Below, one piece after another: positions 51,854 through 61,024 of a DNA stretch of 64,000 bases; position 1 is the first letter of the stretch; every line of letters starts with the position of its first letter. Under the pieces are notes generated by a model. The model searched no databases and was not told where the DNA came from. It was given only the letters and a program-made list of their open reading frames with translations. The DNA comes from Natronorubrum aibiense. Its GTDB lineage: Archaea > Halobacteriota > Halobacteria > Halobacteriales > Natrialbaceae. The DNA is taken from positions 2,294,001 to 2,358,000 of the forward strand of contig NZ_CP045488.1 in assembly GCF_009392895.1 (NCBI RefSeq). The letters are read 5' to 3'. The translations under genes and the position numbers were made by a program.

Positions 51854-52690
51854 ATGTACGACGACGTGCTCATCGCAACTGATGGCAGCGACATCGCAAC
51901 GGACGCGGCGACGGTCGGCATCTCGATCGCACAGGCGTTCGACGCGACGGTGCACGCGCTCTCGGTCGTCGAGGACGGACGCGGCGACGCCGCGAAACGT
52001 AGCGAGCAACGCGAGGCGGACGCGGACGCCGTCGCGACCGAGGCCGTCGACGCGGGGTGTGCGGCCGAGTCGGTCGTCCAGACGGGACGACCGGCGAGCG
52101 AGATTCTGTCATACGTCGACGAGGCCGACGCCGACGCCATCGTCGTCGGCACCCACGGTCGAACCGGCCTGCGACAGGCTCTACTCGGTAGCGTGGCCCT
52201 CGAAGTAATTCGCGACGCCCGCCAGCCCGTACTCACGGTCGGACGCGAAACGGTCGACCGCGACAGCATCCGGATCGACGACGTCTGTCTCGCAACCGAC
52301 GGCTCGGTGGGCGCAAACGCCGCGACCGAACACGCCCTCTCGCTGGCCGAGGCCTGCGATGCCACCATCCACGCGCTATACGCGGTCGACGTCAGCCCCA
52401 AAGCCGATGCGATTCGGGAGAACTTCCTCGAGCACGGCGAGCAGACGACCGCGGCGATCGAAGAACGAGCCGCCGGACGCGGTCTCGAGACGGAGCGGAC
52501 GGTCACGGAAGGGGCTGCCCACGAGGTGATCCTCGACTACGTCGACGCCGAAGACGTCGACGTGCTCGTGATGGGCACCGAGAGCAAATCGAACCTCGAG
52601 CGCCTCGTGTTAGGCAGCGTCTCCCAGCGCGTAGTGCCGGCGGCGAGCGTGCCCGTGATGACGGTGCGGACGCCCGACACCGAGCAGTGA
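51854..52690 (+). CDS. Two-domain universal stress protein
   Basis: 278 residues. Domain 1: MYDDVLIATDGSDIATDAA with loop VVGTHGRTGLRQALLGSVA. Domain 2: DVCLATDGSVGANAATEHA with loop VMGTESKSNLERLVLGSVS, in which the second Gly of G-x2-G is Ser. So nucleotide binding may be limited to domain 1. The protein contrasts with the USP at 32132, where domain 1 is degenerate. Confidence 0.92.
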   Translation: MYDDVLIATDGSDIATDAATVGISIAQAFDATVHALSVVEDGRGDAAKRSEQREADADAVATEAVDAGCAAESVVQTGRPASEILSYVDEADADAIVVGTHGRTGLRQALLGSVALEVIRDARQPVLTVGRETVDRDSIRIDDVCLATDGSVGANAATEHALSLAEACDATIHALYAVDVSPKADAIRENFLEHGEQTTAAIEERAAGRGLETERTVTEGAAHEVILDYVDAEDVDVLVMGTESKSNLERLVLGSVSQRVVPAASVPVMTVRTPDTEQ

Positions 52691-52717
52691 GCCGCCGCGG
52701 CCGGTGTCGCTTGCCTG

Positions 52718-53209
52718 CTATGTCGCGTCGTCCTCGTAAAACTCGGACCGGGGCTCGATCGCCTCGAGTTTCGGCGGGGCGCGCTGGCGGACGATGAACA
52801 CGTCGTAGGACTCGTCGGCGGCGATGTGGACGCCGACGCTCGTCAGCGGCGTCACGACCCGACCAACGTTGTCGCTGCCGAGAAAGACGATGCTCGGGTC
52901 GTGTTCCAGCGCCAGTCGCTCGATGTGGCCGGCAATTCGTGCCTCCGGTGGAAATTCGCGGATCCGTTCGTACTCGAACGACGCCTCCGGCGTGAGCGAT
53001 TCGACCTGCTCGCGAAGCTGGTCGACGACGGTGTCGACGTCGTACGGCTCGTCCTCGCCGATCCACCCTTTCTCTCGAGCGTACCGCTTTCGTTCCGGAA
53101 CGACGGTCACGGCAGTCACCGCTTCCCCGAGTGTGGCACCGTACTCGGCCGCCCTGACGAGGGCGGCTTCCGCGAGATCCGAGCCATCGAATGGGACAAC
53201 GAACGTCAT
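52718..53209 (-). CDS. Divergent USP-like protein lacking the ATP loop
   Basis: 163 residues, paralogue of the protein at 39455. Shared features: MTF-VPFDGS-LAEAAL start, VFLGSDNVGRVVTPLTSV in place of the ATP loop, DVFIVRQRAPP at the last strand, and an acidic aromatic tail (EFYEDDAT). It also contains an inserted Trp-rich GWIGEDEPYDVDTV. Convergent with the USP at 51854 (27-base gap). Confidence 0.85.
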   Translation of the reverse strand: MTFVVPFDGSDLAEAALVRAAEYGATLGEAVTAVTVVPERKRYAREKGWIGEDEPYDVDTVVDQLREQVESLTPEASFEYERIREFPPEARIAGHIERLALEHDPSIVFLGSDNVGRVVTPLTSVGVHIAADESYDVFIVRQRAPPKLEAIEPRSEFYEDDAT

Positions 53210-53643
53210 ACGTACGCTCTCTATGGCCTCCCCAATAACTTCGAGGGACGATCACACAGCACTCTCGAGCAACCGTCGCCGCGGGCGGGATACTCGGGAT
53301 GACGACACAGCGATTGCGAATAAATGTAAGTATAAATTGACATTCTAACGCTCGTGTGTTCGGTAATCGATCCTTTTCGCCACGAATGCTTTACAAACAT
53401 ATGCTTGTAACCACCACTGATAAGACACCACCGTATGGCGGGTGAAAGGGGATTGGAACCGCTACTCGACTGACAGCCAGCGGTAATAAGTGGCTATTCG
53501 CGATGGAACGGTACGTTACCTGACACGGAGCGTGTGTCCGCCAGCGAACGAGCGATCGACCCGCGGTCCGGCCGCAGGTAGCTACCGATGTGGGGTGATG
53601 TCGTCCAGTACAGTTATTGGGGCGGGTAATGGAGTCTGTCGGT
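53210..53643. other. 434-base intergenic region, AT-rich in its middle
   Basis: No gene is supported. The AT-rich part (53310-53420) includes the near-perfect palindrome TTACAAACATATGCTTGTAA at 53391-53410 and the run ATAAATGTAAGTATAAATTG at 53320-53339, which could be promoter DNA for the gene at 52718 (opposite strand) or a small RNA. Confidence 0.45.
53391..53410. repeat. Near-perfect 20-bp palindrome
   Basis: TTACAAACATATGCTTGTAA matches its own reverse complement except at one symmetric pair. It stands in AT-rich intergenic DNA, a likely protein-binding site. Confidence 0.5.
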
Positions 53644-54564
53644 ATGTCCGCGCGTATCGACGGGATCGACTCGATACTGCTGCCGACCGACGGCAGCGAC
53701 AGGGCGCTCGCCGGAGCGAAACGGGGCATCGATCTGGCGGTCGCAACGGGGGCCGACGTGCACGTCCTCTCGGTCATCGATGCATCGGAAACCGAGACTA
53801 TTACGTCCCTTCTCGGACGCGACGGCGACGAGGAGGTGGCGGCGATCGAAGCCGAAGCCGAAGCGGCCGTCGAGGCCGTCGCGACGCTGGTTCAGGAGAC
53901 GGCGCCGGATCTCGAGGTCACGACGACGACCGAGCGCGGCACCCCGTTTCGGGTCATCGACCGTTACGTCGATACGGCCGACATCGACGTCGTCGCGATG
54001 GGAACGAAAGGCCGAACGGGACTCGAGCGGGTACGACTCGGGAGCGTGACCGAGAACGTCCTCCGGACGGTCGCCGTCCCGGTGCTCGCGGTGCCACCCG
54101 AGGCGGTCGACCGTTCGCTCTCGCCAGCACAGACCGATGCCCTCCTCCTGCCGACCGACGGCAGCCCCGGCGGGGACGTCGCCATCGATTGGGCGGTTGC
54201 GCTCGCGGACGCGTTCGACGCGATGGTCCACGCGCTCTACTCGGCCGACACGAGTCGCTTTCAGGCGCAAACGCAACCGGACGAAATCCTCTCGAAACTC
54301 GAGGACGAAGGACAGGCCGCACTCGAGACCGCGCGTGAACGAGCCGTCGAGGCAGGCGTCAGCGTGACCGGCACCGTCGCCAGCGGTCCGCCGGCGCGGG
54401 TGATTCTGGACTACGCCGAGGAGAACGCGATCGATCTCGTCGTCATCGGAACTCACGGCCGTTCCGGAGTGGAGCGCCAGTTGATCGGCAGCGTCACGGA
54501 AACCGTCGTCCGCAACAGCGACGTCCCGGTCGTCTGCGTGCCGATGGCTGCAGAGTCGCAGTAG
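53644..54564 (+). CDS. Two-domain universal stress protein
   Basis: 306 residues, the longest complete USP here. Domain 1: DSILLPTDGSDRALAGAKRG with loop AMGTKGRTGLERVRLGSVT. Domain 2: ALLLPTDGSPGGDVAIDWA with loop VIGTHGRSGVERQLIGSVT. Both loops are complete. The two domains are joined by AVPPEAVDRSLSPAQTD. A cysteine-containing last strand PVVCVP distinguishes it. Confidence 0.93.
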   Translation: MSARIDGIDSILLPTDGSDRALAGAKRGIDLAVATGADVHVLSVIDASETETITSLLGRDGDEEVAAIEAEAEAAVEAVATLVQETAPDLEVTTTTERGTPFRVIDRYVDTADIDVVAMGTKGRTGLERVRLGSVTENVLRTVAVPVLAVPPEAVDRSLSPAQTDALLLPTDGSPGGDVAIDWAVALADAFDAMVHALYSADTSRFQAQTQPDEILSKLEDEGQAALETARERAVEAGVSVTGTVASGPPARVILDYAEENAIDLVVIGTHGRSGVERQLIGSVTETVVRNSDVPVVCVPMAAESQ

Positions 54565-54647
54565 CAGCCTCGAGGACTCGAAAAAGCGTTCGGCGTCCGT
54601 TCCGCAACTCCGATCAGTCTCGACGCGTTATCCCTCGAATGCCACCT

Positions 54648-55133
54648 TCACTCGCTTTCGACGTTGATATCGCCGACCTGTGTCGCCTCGTGATACTGGC
54701 AGATGTAGGTCACCATCTCCGGGGCTGCGACGACACCCTCGAGCGTCGTCTCCTCGCCTTCTTGGCTGAGGTCCTCGCTCTGATAGTCGTCGATCACTTC
54801 GTCGTTTTCGTCGCGGATCTCGAAGTTGTGTGTTTGCCCGTCGTTGTTCATCCACCTGAAGGTGTACTCCTGTCCTTCGATGAGCGTGATCGTCGGGTTC
54901 TCTTCGCCTTCGATAAAGGCTGGTTCGATCGCACCCCAATGTGAGACCTGGCCGTCGAAGTAGAACTCCTCGACGGATGCCCAATCCTCGTCACCACCGC
55001 CGTTTCCACCACCGTTTTCGCCGCCGTTACCGTTTTCTTCTTCCGACCCACCACAGCCGGCGAGCAACGCCATCCCTGTCGCTCCCGTGATTTTCAGTGC
55101 TGTCCGTCGAGAAAACTGATCACTGTCTACCAT
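54648..55133 (-). CDS. Halocyanin-like cupredoxin lipoprotein without the axial Met
   Basis: 161 residues. The twin-Arg signal is FSRRTALKITGATGMALLAGCGG with lipobox Cys at 27, so it is exported folded and lipid-anchored outside. A Gly/Asn/Glu linker (30-50) follows. The cupredoxin domain has the copper ligands His in GQTHNFEI and Cys/His in YICQYHEATQVG. The expected Met eight residues after the Cys is Val; a Gln lies beside it. So copper may be held as in stellacyanin-like sites, or the site may be non-functional. Confidence 0.85.
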   Translation of the reverse strand: MVDSDQFSRRTALKITGATGMALLAGCGGSEEENGNGGENGGGNGGGDEDWASVEEFYFDGQVSHWGAIEPAFIEGEENPTITLIEGQEYTFRWMNNDGQTHNFEIRDENDEVIDDYQSEDLSQEGEETTLEGVVAAPEMVTYICQYHEATQVGDINVESE

Positions 55134-55408
55134 CACGCGGAAAAAAGCGTTGGACGGCCTTAATACTCGTTCACAACAGAACGGACTGTCACGGACGACG
55201 GGAAATTTCGTCGCGGGTTGCCCATGGGTATCGACACGATTGATCCCCTCGAGCCCGCGCTTTGTGACTGTTCGTCGACACAGCTATCCGGATACATTCG
55301 ACGAGCGAACGATCCGCTCGTTGAGTCTGCACCTGTGATACCACCTCACTGATCGTTCGCGTCCGGCACCCGGACGCACGACCGGGCACAGTGACGGTTG
55401 CCGTCGAG
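55134..55408. other. Intergenic region
   Basis: No gene is supported in these 275 bases. A GGCCTTAATACTC sequence at 55157-55169 may be the TATA box of the halocyanin-like gene. Confidence 0.35.
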
Positions 55409-56167
55409 TCACTGGAACATCCCCGTCTGTACCTGCTGGTGGTCGCCTTGCTCTTCGGCCACCTGTTGATACTGCTGTGCGACCTGTTGCATCCGCTGTT
55501 GGATCTCGTCGGCTTGCTCGTCGAGAGCCGTCGTATCGATGTCGAACTCGACGAGCGGCTCGAGGGCGGTCTCGATGACGGATTTGGCCGCCTGTGGATC
55601 GGGGAGGAACGGATGGGACTGAACGATCAACAATGCCGCCGGAACGTCCGCCTTGTGACACGCTCGGACCAGCGATCCAGTTACCCCACCCACGACGCCC
55701 GATTCGTCGTGGATCGGAATTTCGGCATCGACGAGATCCGCTTTGATCGACTCGGTCGTCGCAACGCCGGATACGGTACCGATCTCCGCTTCGGATTCCG
55801 CGGGCGCACCGGCGAGAAAGACCGCGCGATCGAACTCGTCGGCAAGTTCGTTGAGCACACATTCGGAGAGCGGTTCGAACGCCGGTTGCGGGAGCGCGAG
55901 GTCACTTTTGAGGGTCATCACCGCCGGATTCGAGCCAGCGTAGACGCGAACGAGATCTTGGACGAGTCCGTCTTCGAACGTCACGACGGGCGGGAACTCG
56001 TCGGCACTGATGGTACCGTAGTGCTCGAGGTCGAGTTGCGACGTGAGCTGGTCGACGGCGATCGACGCGACGAGTCCGTGGCCGGGCAGCCCCTCGACGA
56101 GCGTTGGCGAGTCGGCTCGTATTTCGGTGACCTCCTCGAACGACGCGGTCGTGTGTTTCTCTGTCAT
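55409..56167 (-). CDS. PAC2-family proteasome assembly chaperone-like protein
   Basis: 252 residues. The PAC2 fold is indicated by SPTLVEGLPGHGLVASIAVDQL, VRVYAGSNPAVMTLKSDLALP and GVVGGVTGSLVRACHKADVPAALLIVQSHPFLPDPQAA, each named here only by pieces such as GLPGHGLVA and VQSHPFLPDP. The C-terminus ends in a long Gln-rich helix (EIQQRMQQVAQQYQQVAEE). Archaeal PAC2 proteins are related to eukaryotic proteasome assembly chaperones, though their function is not proven. A proteasome-beta-like gene lies 3.7 kb upstream. The start is the ATG before TEKHTTASF. Confidence 0.88.
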   Translation of the reverse strand: MTEKHTTASFEEVTEIRADSPTLVEGLPGHGLVASIAVDQLTSQLDLEHYGTISADEFPPVVTFEDGLVQDLVRVYAGSNPAVMTLKSDLALPQPAFEPLSECVLNELADEFDRAVFLAGAPAESEAEIGTVSGVATTESIKADLVDAEIPIHDESGVVGGVTGSLVRACHKADVPAALLIVQSHPFLPDPQAAKSVIETALEPLVEFDIDTTALDEQADEIQQRMQQVAQQYQQVAEEQGDHQQVQTGMFQ

Positions 56168-56267
56168 ACGGGCGCACGTACACCCTCCATCGACTAAGAG
56201 GGGACGGGGTGTTGGATGAAACAACGTCGAGACCGCCCGAAATGATGGTCACAGGCAGCTACCGGGA

Positions 56268-58590
56268 TCAGTACCGATCGACGTATCGATCCAGCCCCTT
56301 TTCGAAGAGCGCCAGCAACACGCCGAACGCGAGCAGCGCGAGCCCGATCTGTGCCCAGTGGACGGCCTCGAGTGCCACGACGCCGAAGGCGATCCCGACC
56401 GGCGTGTATAACAGGACGAGTTGGAGGGAGAGTGCGACTGCCACGCCAACCACGAGCCATCGGTTGGAGAACGGACCGAGCCCGTAACGCCATCGAACCG
56501 CCTGAATGCCGGCGATCTCGAAGACGACGAGCGAAGTGAACACCATCGTCCGAGCGAGGTCGACATCGGCCCGGTGGACGTAAAACAGCGGCATAATCGT
56601 GAGGGTGATGAGAATACCGATACCGACGATCGAGGCCGTAATCCGGTCCGTGATCACGCCCTCGTCAGGCGGACGGGGATCACGTTCCATGATGTCATCC
56701 GTCGGCGGATCGACGCCCATCGACAGCGCGGGGAGGCCATCAGTCACGACGTTGATCCAGAGGATCTGGACCGGCGTGATGACGAGTCCGAAGCCGAGCA
56801 TCGACCCGGAAAACACCAGCATCACTTCTCCAGCGTTCCAACACAACAGGAAGTTGACGAATTTGCGGACGTTGTCGAAGATGCGTCGGCCGCCTTTGAC
56901 TGCGTCCCGGATCGTCGTGAAGTTGTCGTCGAGCAGGACGATATCGGACGACTGCTCGGTGACGTCCGTGCCGCGGATCCCCATCGCGACGCCGACGTCG
57001 GCGTTTTTCACCGCCGGGGCGTCGTTAACGCCGTCGCCCGTCATCGCCACCATATGTCCGTTCGCCTGCAGCGTCTGGAGGATCCGCGTCTTGTGTTCGG
57101 GGGCCGTGCGGGCGAAGATGTCGACCTCCTCGACGACCGTTCGGAGGTCGTCGTCGCTCATCGTCTCGAGTTCGGGGCCCGTCACGACGCGCGTCGCTCG
57201 AAGGCCGATCTCCTCGCCGACCGCCCGTGCCGTCACGGCGTTGTCGCCAGTGATCATCACGACGTCGATGCCGGCCTCGAGACAGCCCTCGATCGCGCCC
57301 GGTACCTCCGGCCGCGGTGGATCGAGCATCCCCTGTAAGCCGAGAAAGACCATCCCCTGCTCGAGGGCTTCGTCCGGCGACTCGACCTGCGACGGCGGCA
57401 CGTCGGGCCGGTAGGCAAACCCCATCACGCGCAACGCATCTTCGGCGAACGACTCGGTTTGGGCCTCGAGTTCCGCCCGGCGCTCGTCGGTCAACGCGAC
57501 GTGGTCGCCGTCGACGAGTTCACGGTCACAGCGCTCGAGGACGATCTCGGGTGCACCTTTCATGTAGGCGACGGTCCCACCGTCGGGCGTTCGGTGCACC
57601 GTCGTCATCCGCTTTCTCGCAGAGGTGAAGTCGACCTCGCCGAGTCGAGGGTAGGCCTCGTCGAGGTCGGCGTGATCGAAGCCGGCCTTCTGGGCGGCGA
57701 CGAACAGCGCGATTTCGGTCGGATCGCCGAGATACGTTCGGTCGCCGCCGTGTGCCGTCGCAGCCAGCTCGTCGGTGTCGTCTCGCTCGCGGGTGCCGAC
57801 GTCGACGTTGTTACAGAGCATCCCGCAGCGCAACACCTCAACGACGCGCTCGGTATCGACTGGCTCGCCGTCCCGGAGAAAGTCGCCGTCGGTGTCGTAG
57901 CCAGTCCCGGTCACCTCGTAGACCTCGCGGTTGGCGACGAGTCGCTGAACCGTCATCTCCTCTTCGGTGAGCGTCCCCGTCTTGTCCGTACAGATGACAT
58001 CGACCGATCCGAGCGCCTCGACGATCGGGAGCCGGCGGACGAGCGCGTTCTGGTCGGCCATCCGCCGTGCGCCGAGCGCGAGCGACAGCGTGACGACCGC
58101 AGGCAGCCCTTCTGGCACCGCGGAGACGGCGATCCCGACCGCCGTCAGGAACACCTGCAGCGGCTCCGTCTCGCCGACAACGAGTTCGGCGACAGCGATA
58201 ATCGCGACGATGCCCACGACACCGACTGCGATGAGCTTGCCGAGACGATCCATCTCGGCCTGAAACGGCGTCGCACGTTCTTCCGCCGCCTCGAGGGCGG
58301 TCGCAATTCGCCCCATCTCGGTCGCGGCCCCCGTCTCGACGACAACCGCAGCCCCGGAGCCGCGCTCCACGACGGTGTCCTTGTAGAGCATGTTCTCACG
58401 CTCGGCGAGCGCGATATCCTCGGCGATGGTACCGACCATCTTCGAAACGCCGGCGCTCTCGCCGGTCAGGGCTGCCTCATCGACGCGCAGGTTGGATTCT
58501 TCGAGCAGCCGGGCATCGGCGGGGACGATGTCGCCGGACTCGACGAAGACGATGTCTCCGGGAACAAGTTTTCTGGCGTCGATCTCGCGT
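56268..58590 (-). pseudogene. Cation-transporting P-type ATPase, 5' end missing
   Basis: The remaining ~770 codons contain nearly all functional motifs: GDIVPADAR, DEAALTGESAG (actuator TGES), [17 protein letters not shown] (phosphorylation Asp), MKGAPEIVLERC, TGDNAVTARAV, and GDGVNDAPAVKNADVG. Six C-terminal helices follow. The type is IIA (Ca2+/cation, SERCA-like). On the minus strand, homology stops just before REIDARKLVPGD near 58590 and runs into the truncated SDR. About 110-150 N-terminal residues, including helices M1 and M2, are lost. An internal ATG at 58439 could give a 723-residue protein lacking TGES, surely inactive in transport. Confidence 0.82.
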
Positions 58591-58906
58591 GGTCGGCGGT
58601 AAAGGCGCAGCCTCCTACTCCGCCGCGAAAGGCGGTGTCGTCAACTTCACCCAGCAGGTCGCGATCGACTACGCCGACGAGGGCGTCCGCGTCAACAGCA
58701 TCTGTCCGGGCTTCGTCGAGACGCCGATGACCGAAGAGTTGCTCGAGTCCGAACGGTTCTACAGCTTCCTCGAGCAGCAGACGCCGATGGACAGACCCGG
58801 CCAGCCCGAGGAGATCGCACCGATGGCAGCGTTTCTGGCCTCCGACGAGGCGTCGTACATTACCGGTGCGAACATCCCCGTCGACGGCGGCTGGACGGCC
58901 TTCTGA
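58590..58906 (+). pseudogene. SDR oxidoreductase, C-terminal fragment
   Basis: About 105 codons. They begin at VGGKGAASYSAAKGGVVNFTQ, holding the catalytic YxxxK, and continue through VNSICPGFVETPMTEEL to YITGANIPVDGGW at the end. The N-terminal Rossmann half with the cofactor motif and the catalytic Ser is gone, so the product cannot bind NAD(P). The left edge coincides with the edge of the truncated P-type ATPase. An intact SDR gene of a similar kind follows 79 bases downstream. Confidence 0.82.
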
Positions 58907-58985
58907 GCCCGTGTCCCGATCCGCTCGAGCAGTCGCTGAGAGGGGGACACAAGATTAACATGGTAGACGGTGTAGCGCCGATCGT

Positions 58986-59768
58986 ATGTCCGAAACAGTC
59001 CAGCGGCTCGACCCCCTCGATCGTCGACCACTGTCGGATAAGACCTGTCTCATCACCGGCTCCTCGCGCGGGATCGGTCGAGATATGGCCTTCGAGTTCG
59101 CCCGCTGTGGCGCGGACGTGGTCGTGAACTATCGCAGTTCCGATGAGAAAGCACAGGAAGTGACCGACCGAATCCGGGCGAACGACGAGACAGCGATCGC
59201 CGTCGGTGCCGACGTCTCCGATCCCGACGACGTCGCTCGGATGGCTGATGAGGTCCACGACGAACTCGGCTCGGTCGACGTGCTCGTCAACAACGCAGGG
59301 ATCACTGTCGACCGGAAGTTCGAGGATATGACCTACGAGGACTGGAACCGCGTGATCGAGGTCAACCTCAACGGGACGTTCAACTGTACCAAAGCGTTCT
59401 ACGATGACATCAAAACGGCCGATCAGGGCCGGTTAATCAACATCTCGAGCGTCGTCGGCCAACAGGGCAACTACGGGCAGGCCAACTACGCCACGTCGAA
59501 AGGCGGCCTCATCGCCTTCACCCGGACGATCGCGCTCGAGCTCGCCCGACACGGCTCGACGGCCAACTGCGTCGCTCCGGGCTTTACCGAGACCGACATG
59601 CTCGAGAAGGTCCCCGACCGCGTGCGCGAGCAGATCCGCGAGGACATCCCGCTGGATCGGTTCGCCGACACCGAAGACATCGTCGGCATGGTGCGATTCC
59701 TCGCCGGTGACTACGCCGACTACATGACCGGCCAGGTCATCGGGATCAACGGCGGGATGGAGTGGTAA
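58986..59768 (+). CDS. Beta-ketoacyl / acetoacetyl-CoA reductase-like SDR
   Basis: 260 residues. The cofactor turn is ITGSSRGIGRDMA near residue 24, then VLVNNAGITVDRKFEDM, the catalytic Ser in ISSVVGQQG, the YxxxK in NYATSKGGLIAF, and the C-terminus GQVIGINGGMEW. It closely resembles FabG/PhaB-type reductases, which use NADPH to reduce 3-oxoacyl-CoA; in haloarchaea such enzymes serve polyhydroxyalkanoate synthesis. No phaC/E genes lie in the window, so the role is open. Confidence 0.9.
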   Translation: MSETVQRLDPLDRRPLSDKTCLITGSSRGIGRDMAFEFARCGADVVVNYRSSDEKAQEVTDRIRANDETAIAVGADVSDPDDVARMADEVHDELGSVDVLVNNAGITVDRKFEDMTYEDWNRVIEVNLNGTFNCTKAFYDDIKTADQGRLINISSVVGQQGNYGQANYATSKGGLIAFTRTIALELARHGSTANCVAPGFTETDMLEKVPDRVREQIREDIPLDRFADTEDIVGMVRFLAGDYADYMTGQVIGINGGMEW

Positions 59769-59874
59769 GGCCGTCTTTCGGCGGTTGACGCGTCTGGCGG
59801 CGTCTCGACCGGCGTGCTCTGTTGCGACTGATTCGGTGGGAGGTATTATGTCGGCTGCTAGCGTACAGATACGC

Positions 59875-60300
59875 ATGAGCGAACGGATTCTCGTACCATA
59901 CGACGGCTCCACGCCCGCGACGGATGCCCTCGAGTACGCCCTCGAGACGTTCCCCGATGCGTCCGTAACGGCCCTCAACGTTGTGCCCCTTCCCGAAGGC
60001 TACTGGGCTGCGTTCGAAGACACCGAACACCGGGCCGCCGACATCGACCGGGCCCGCGAGCGCGGAAGCGAAGTTCTCGAGGACGCAACGGAAGTCGCAG
60101 CCGAGCACGACCGCGAGATCGATACCGAGGTCGCGACGGGCAAACCGGCTCGAGAGATCGTCGAGCAGGTGGAGACGGACGAGTACGATACGATCGTCAT
60201 CGGCAGCCACGGCCGAGAGGGAGTGTCACGGGTGCTGCTCGGGAGCGTCGCGGAGATGGTCGTTCGTCGCTCGCCGATTCCCGTCGTCGTGGTCAGATAG
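59875..60300 (+). CDS. Single-domain universal stress protein
   Basis: 141 residues, starting SERILVPYDGSTPATDALEYA. The ATP loop VIGSHGREGVSRVLLGSVAEMVV is complete. It is the closest relative in the window of the USP at 33055, sharing the PYDGSTP start and the VSRVLLGS loop. The repeat of family B starts nine bases after its stop. Confidence 0.93.
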   Translation: MSERILVPYDGSTPATDALEYALETFPDASVTALNVVPLPEGYWAAFEDTEHRAADIDRARERGSEVLEDATEVAAEHDREIDTEVATGKPAREIVEQVETDEYDTIVIGSHGREGVSRVLLGSVAEMVVRRSPIPVVVVR

Positions 60301-60308
60301 CGGCGTTT

Positions 60309-60392
60309 TCATACGGTTTACTGTAGTCAATTACCGCCGCTCGCCAAAACGGGTCGGCGATCGGCGGTACATAGTTACAGCAATCCGTCTCA
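60309..60392. repeat. 84-bp imperfect palindrome, family B copy 2
   Basis: Starts TCATACGG and ends CCGTCTCA; inner stem ACCGCCGCTCGCC / GGCGATCGGCGGT around AAAACGGGTC. Same architecture and mostly the same bases as the copy at 35200. It sits right after a USP stop codon. Confidence 0.8.
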
Positions 60393-60483
60393 GTCGGCGC
60401 TACAGTCGCCCCGTCGCGCTGCAGTCGGTTGCTGGCACGGAAACGACTAAGCGTCGGCGGCCGAGACGTTCAGCAGACAGATC

Positions 60484-60945
60484 ATGACAGTAATCGATCA
60501 CTCCATCGACCCGGTTCGTTCAATCCTCGTCCCGACCGACGGGAGCGACGCCGCCGGGGCCGCCCTCGAGCGCGCGCTGGCGATCGCCGACCGGGAGGAC
60601 GCCGTCGTTCACGTCCTGACGGTCATGGACTCCGGCGGCGGCCCGCTGGCGTTCGGCGTCGAGGACGTCCACGACCTCGAGGAATCGAAAGCACGCCTGC
60701 TCGAGGGACTCGAGCGGCGAGATCGGACGTACGACGTCGACGTCACCGGCGCTGTTCGCCGCGGTCGTCCCGCTCGTGAGATCATCACGTACGCCGAAAC
60801 CCACGGGATCGACCAGATCGTCCTCGGTCGAACCGGTCGCGGCGCGGTCGCGGAGGCGTTGGTCGGCAGCACGGCCGATCAGGTCGTTCGCGAAGCGAGC
60901 GTCCCCGTGCTCGTCGTGCCCGATGCCGACGTCACCGACGACTGA
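60484..60945 (+). CDS. Single-domain universal stress protein
   Basis: 153 residues, starting after a 12-residue N-terminal extension with RSILVPTDGSDAAGAALERA. The ATP loop is VLGRTGRGAVAEALVGSTADQVV, of the AEA-type also seen in the following gene. It ends PVLVVPDADVTDD with an acidic tail. Confidence 0.93.
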   Translation: MTVIDHSIDPVRSILVPTDGSDAAGAALERALAIADREDAVVHVLTVMDSGGGPLAFGVEDVHDLEESKARLLEGLERRDRTYDVDVTGAVRRGRPAREIITYAETHGIDQIVLGRTGRGAVAEALVGSTADQVVREASVPVLVVPDADVTDD

Positions 60946-61024
60946 CGGCGGGCCAAACGGCAGCTGACCGCAGATCCACAGCCAGCGCGTAGCTTTACTA
61001 TCGTCTCCCACGAACACTGGACCG

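Noticed and set aside
55409-56167. Possibility that the Gln-rich C-terminus marks a frameshift
   Set aside because: The Gln-rich helix is in frame with the PAC2 domain, has consistent codon use and ends at a normal stop.
57459-58730. 423-codon frame opposite the P-type ATPase
   Set aside because: Antisense shadow with Arg/Asp-rich low-complexity sequence. It crosses the truncation junction only by chance.
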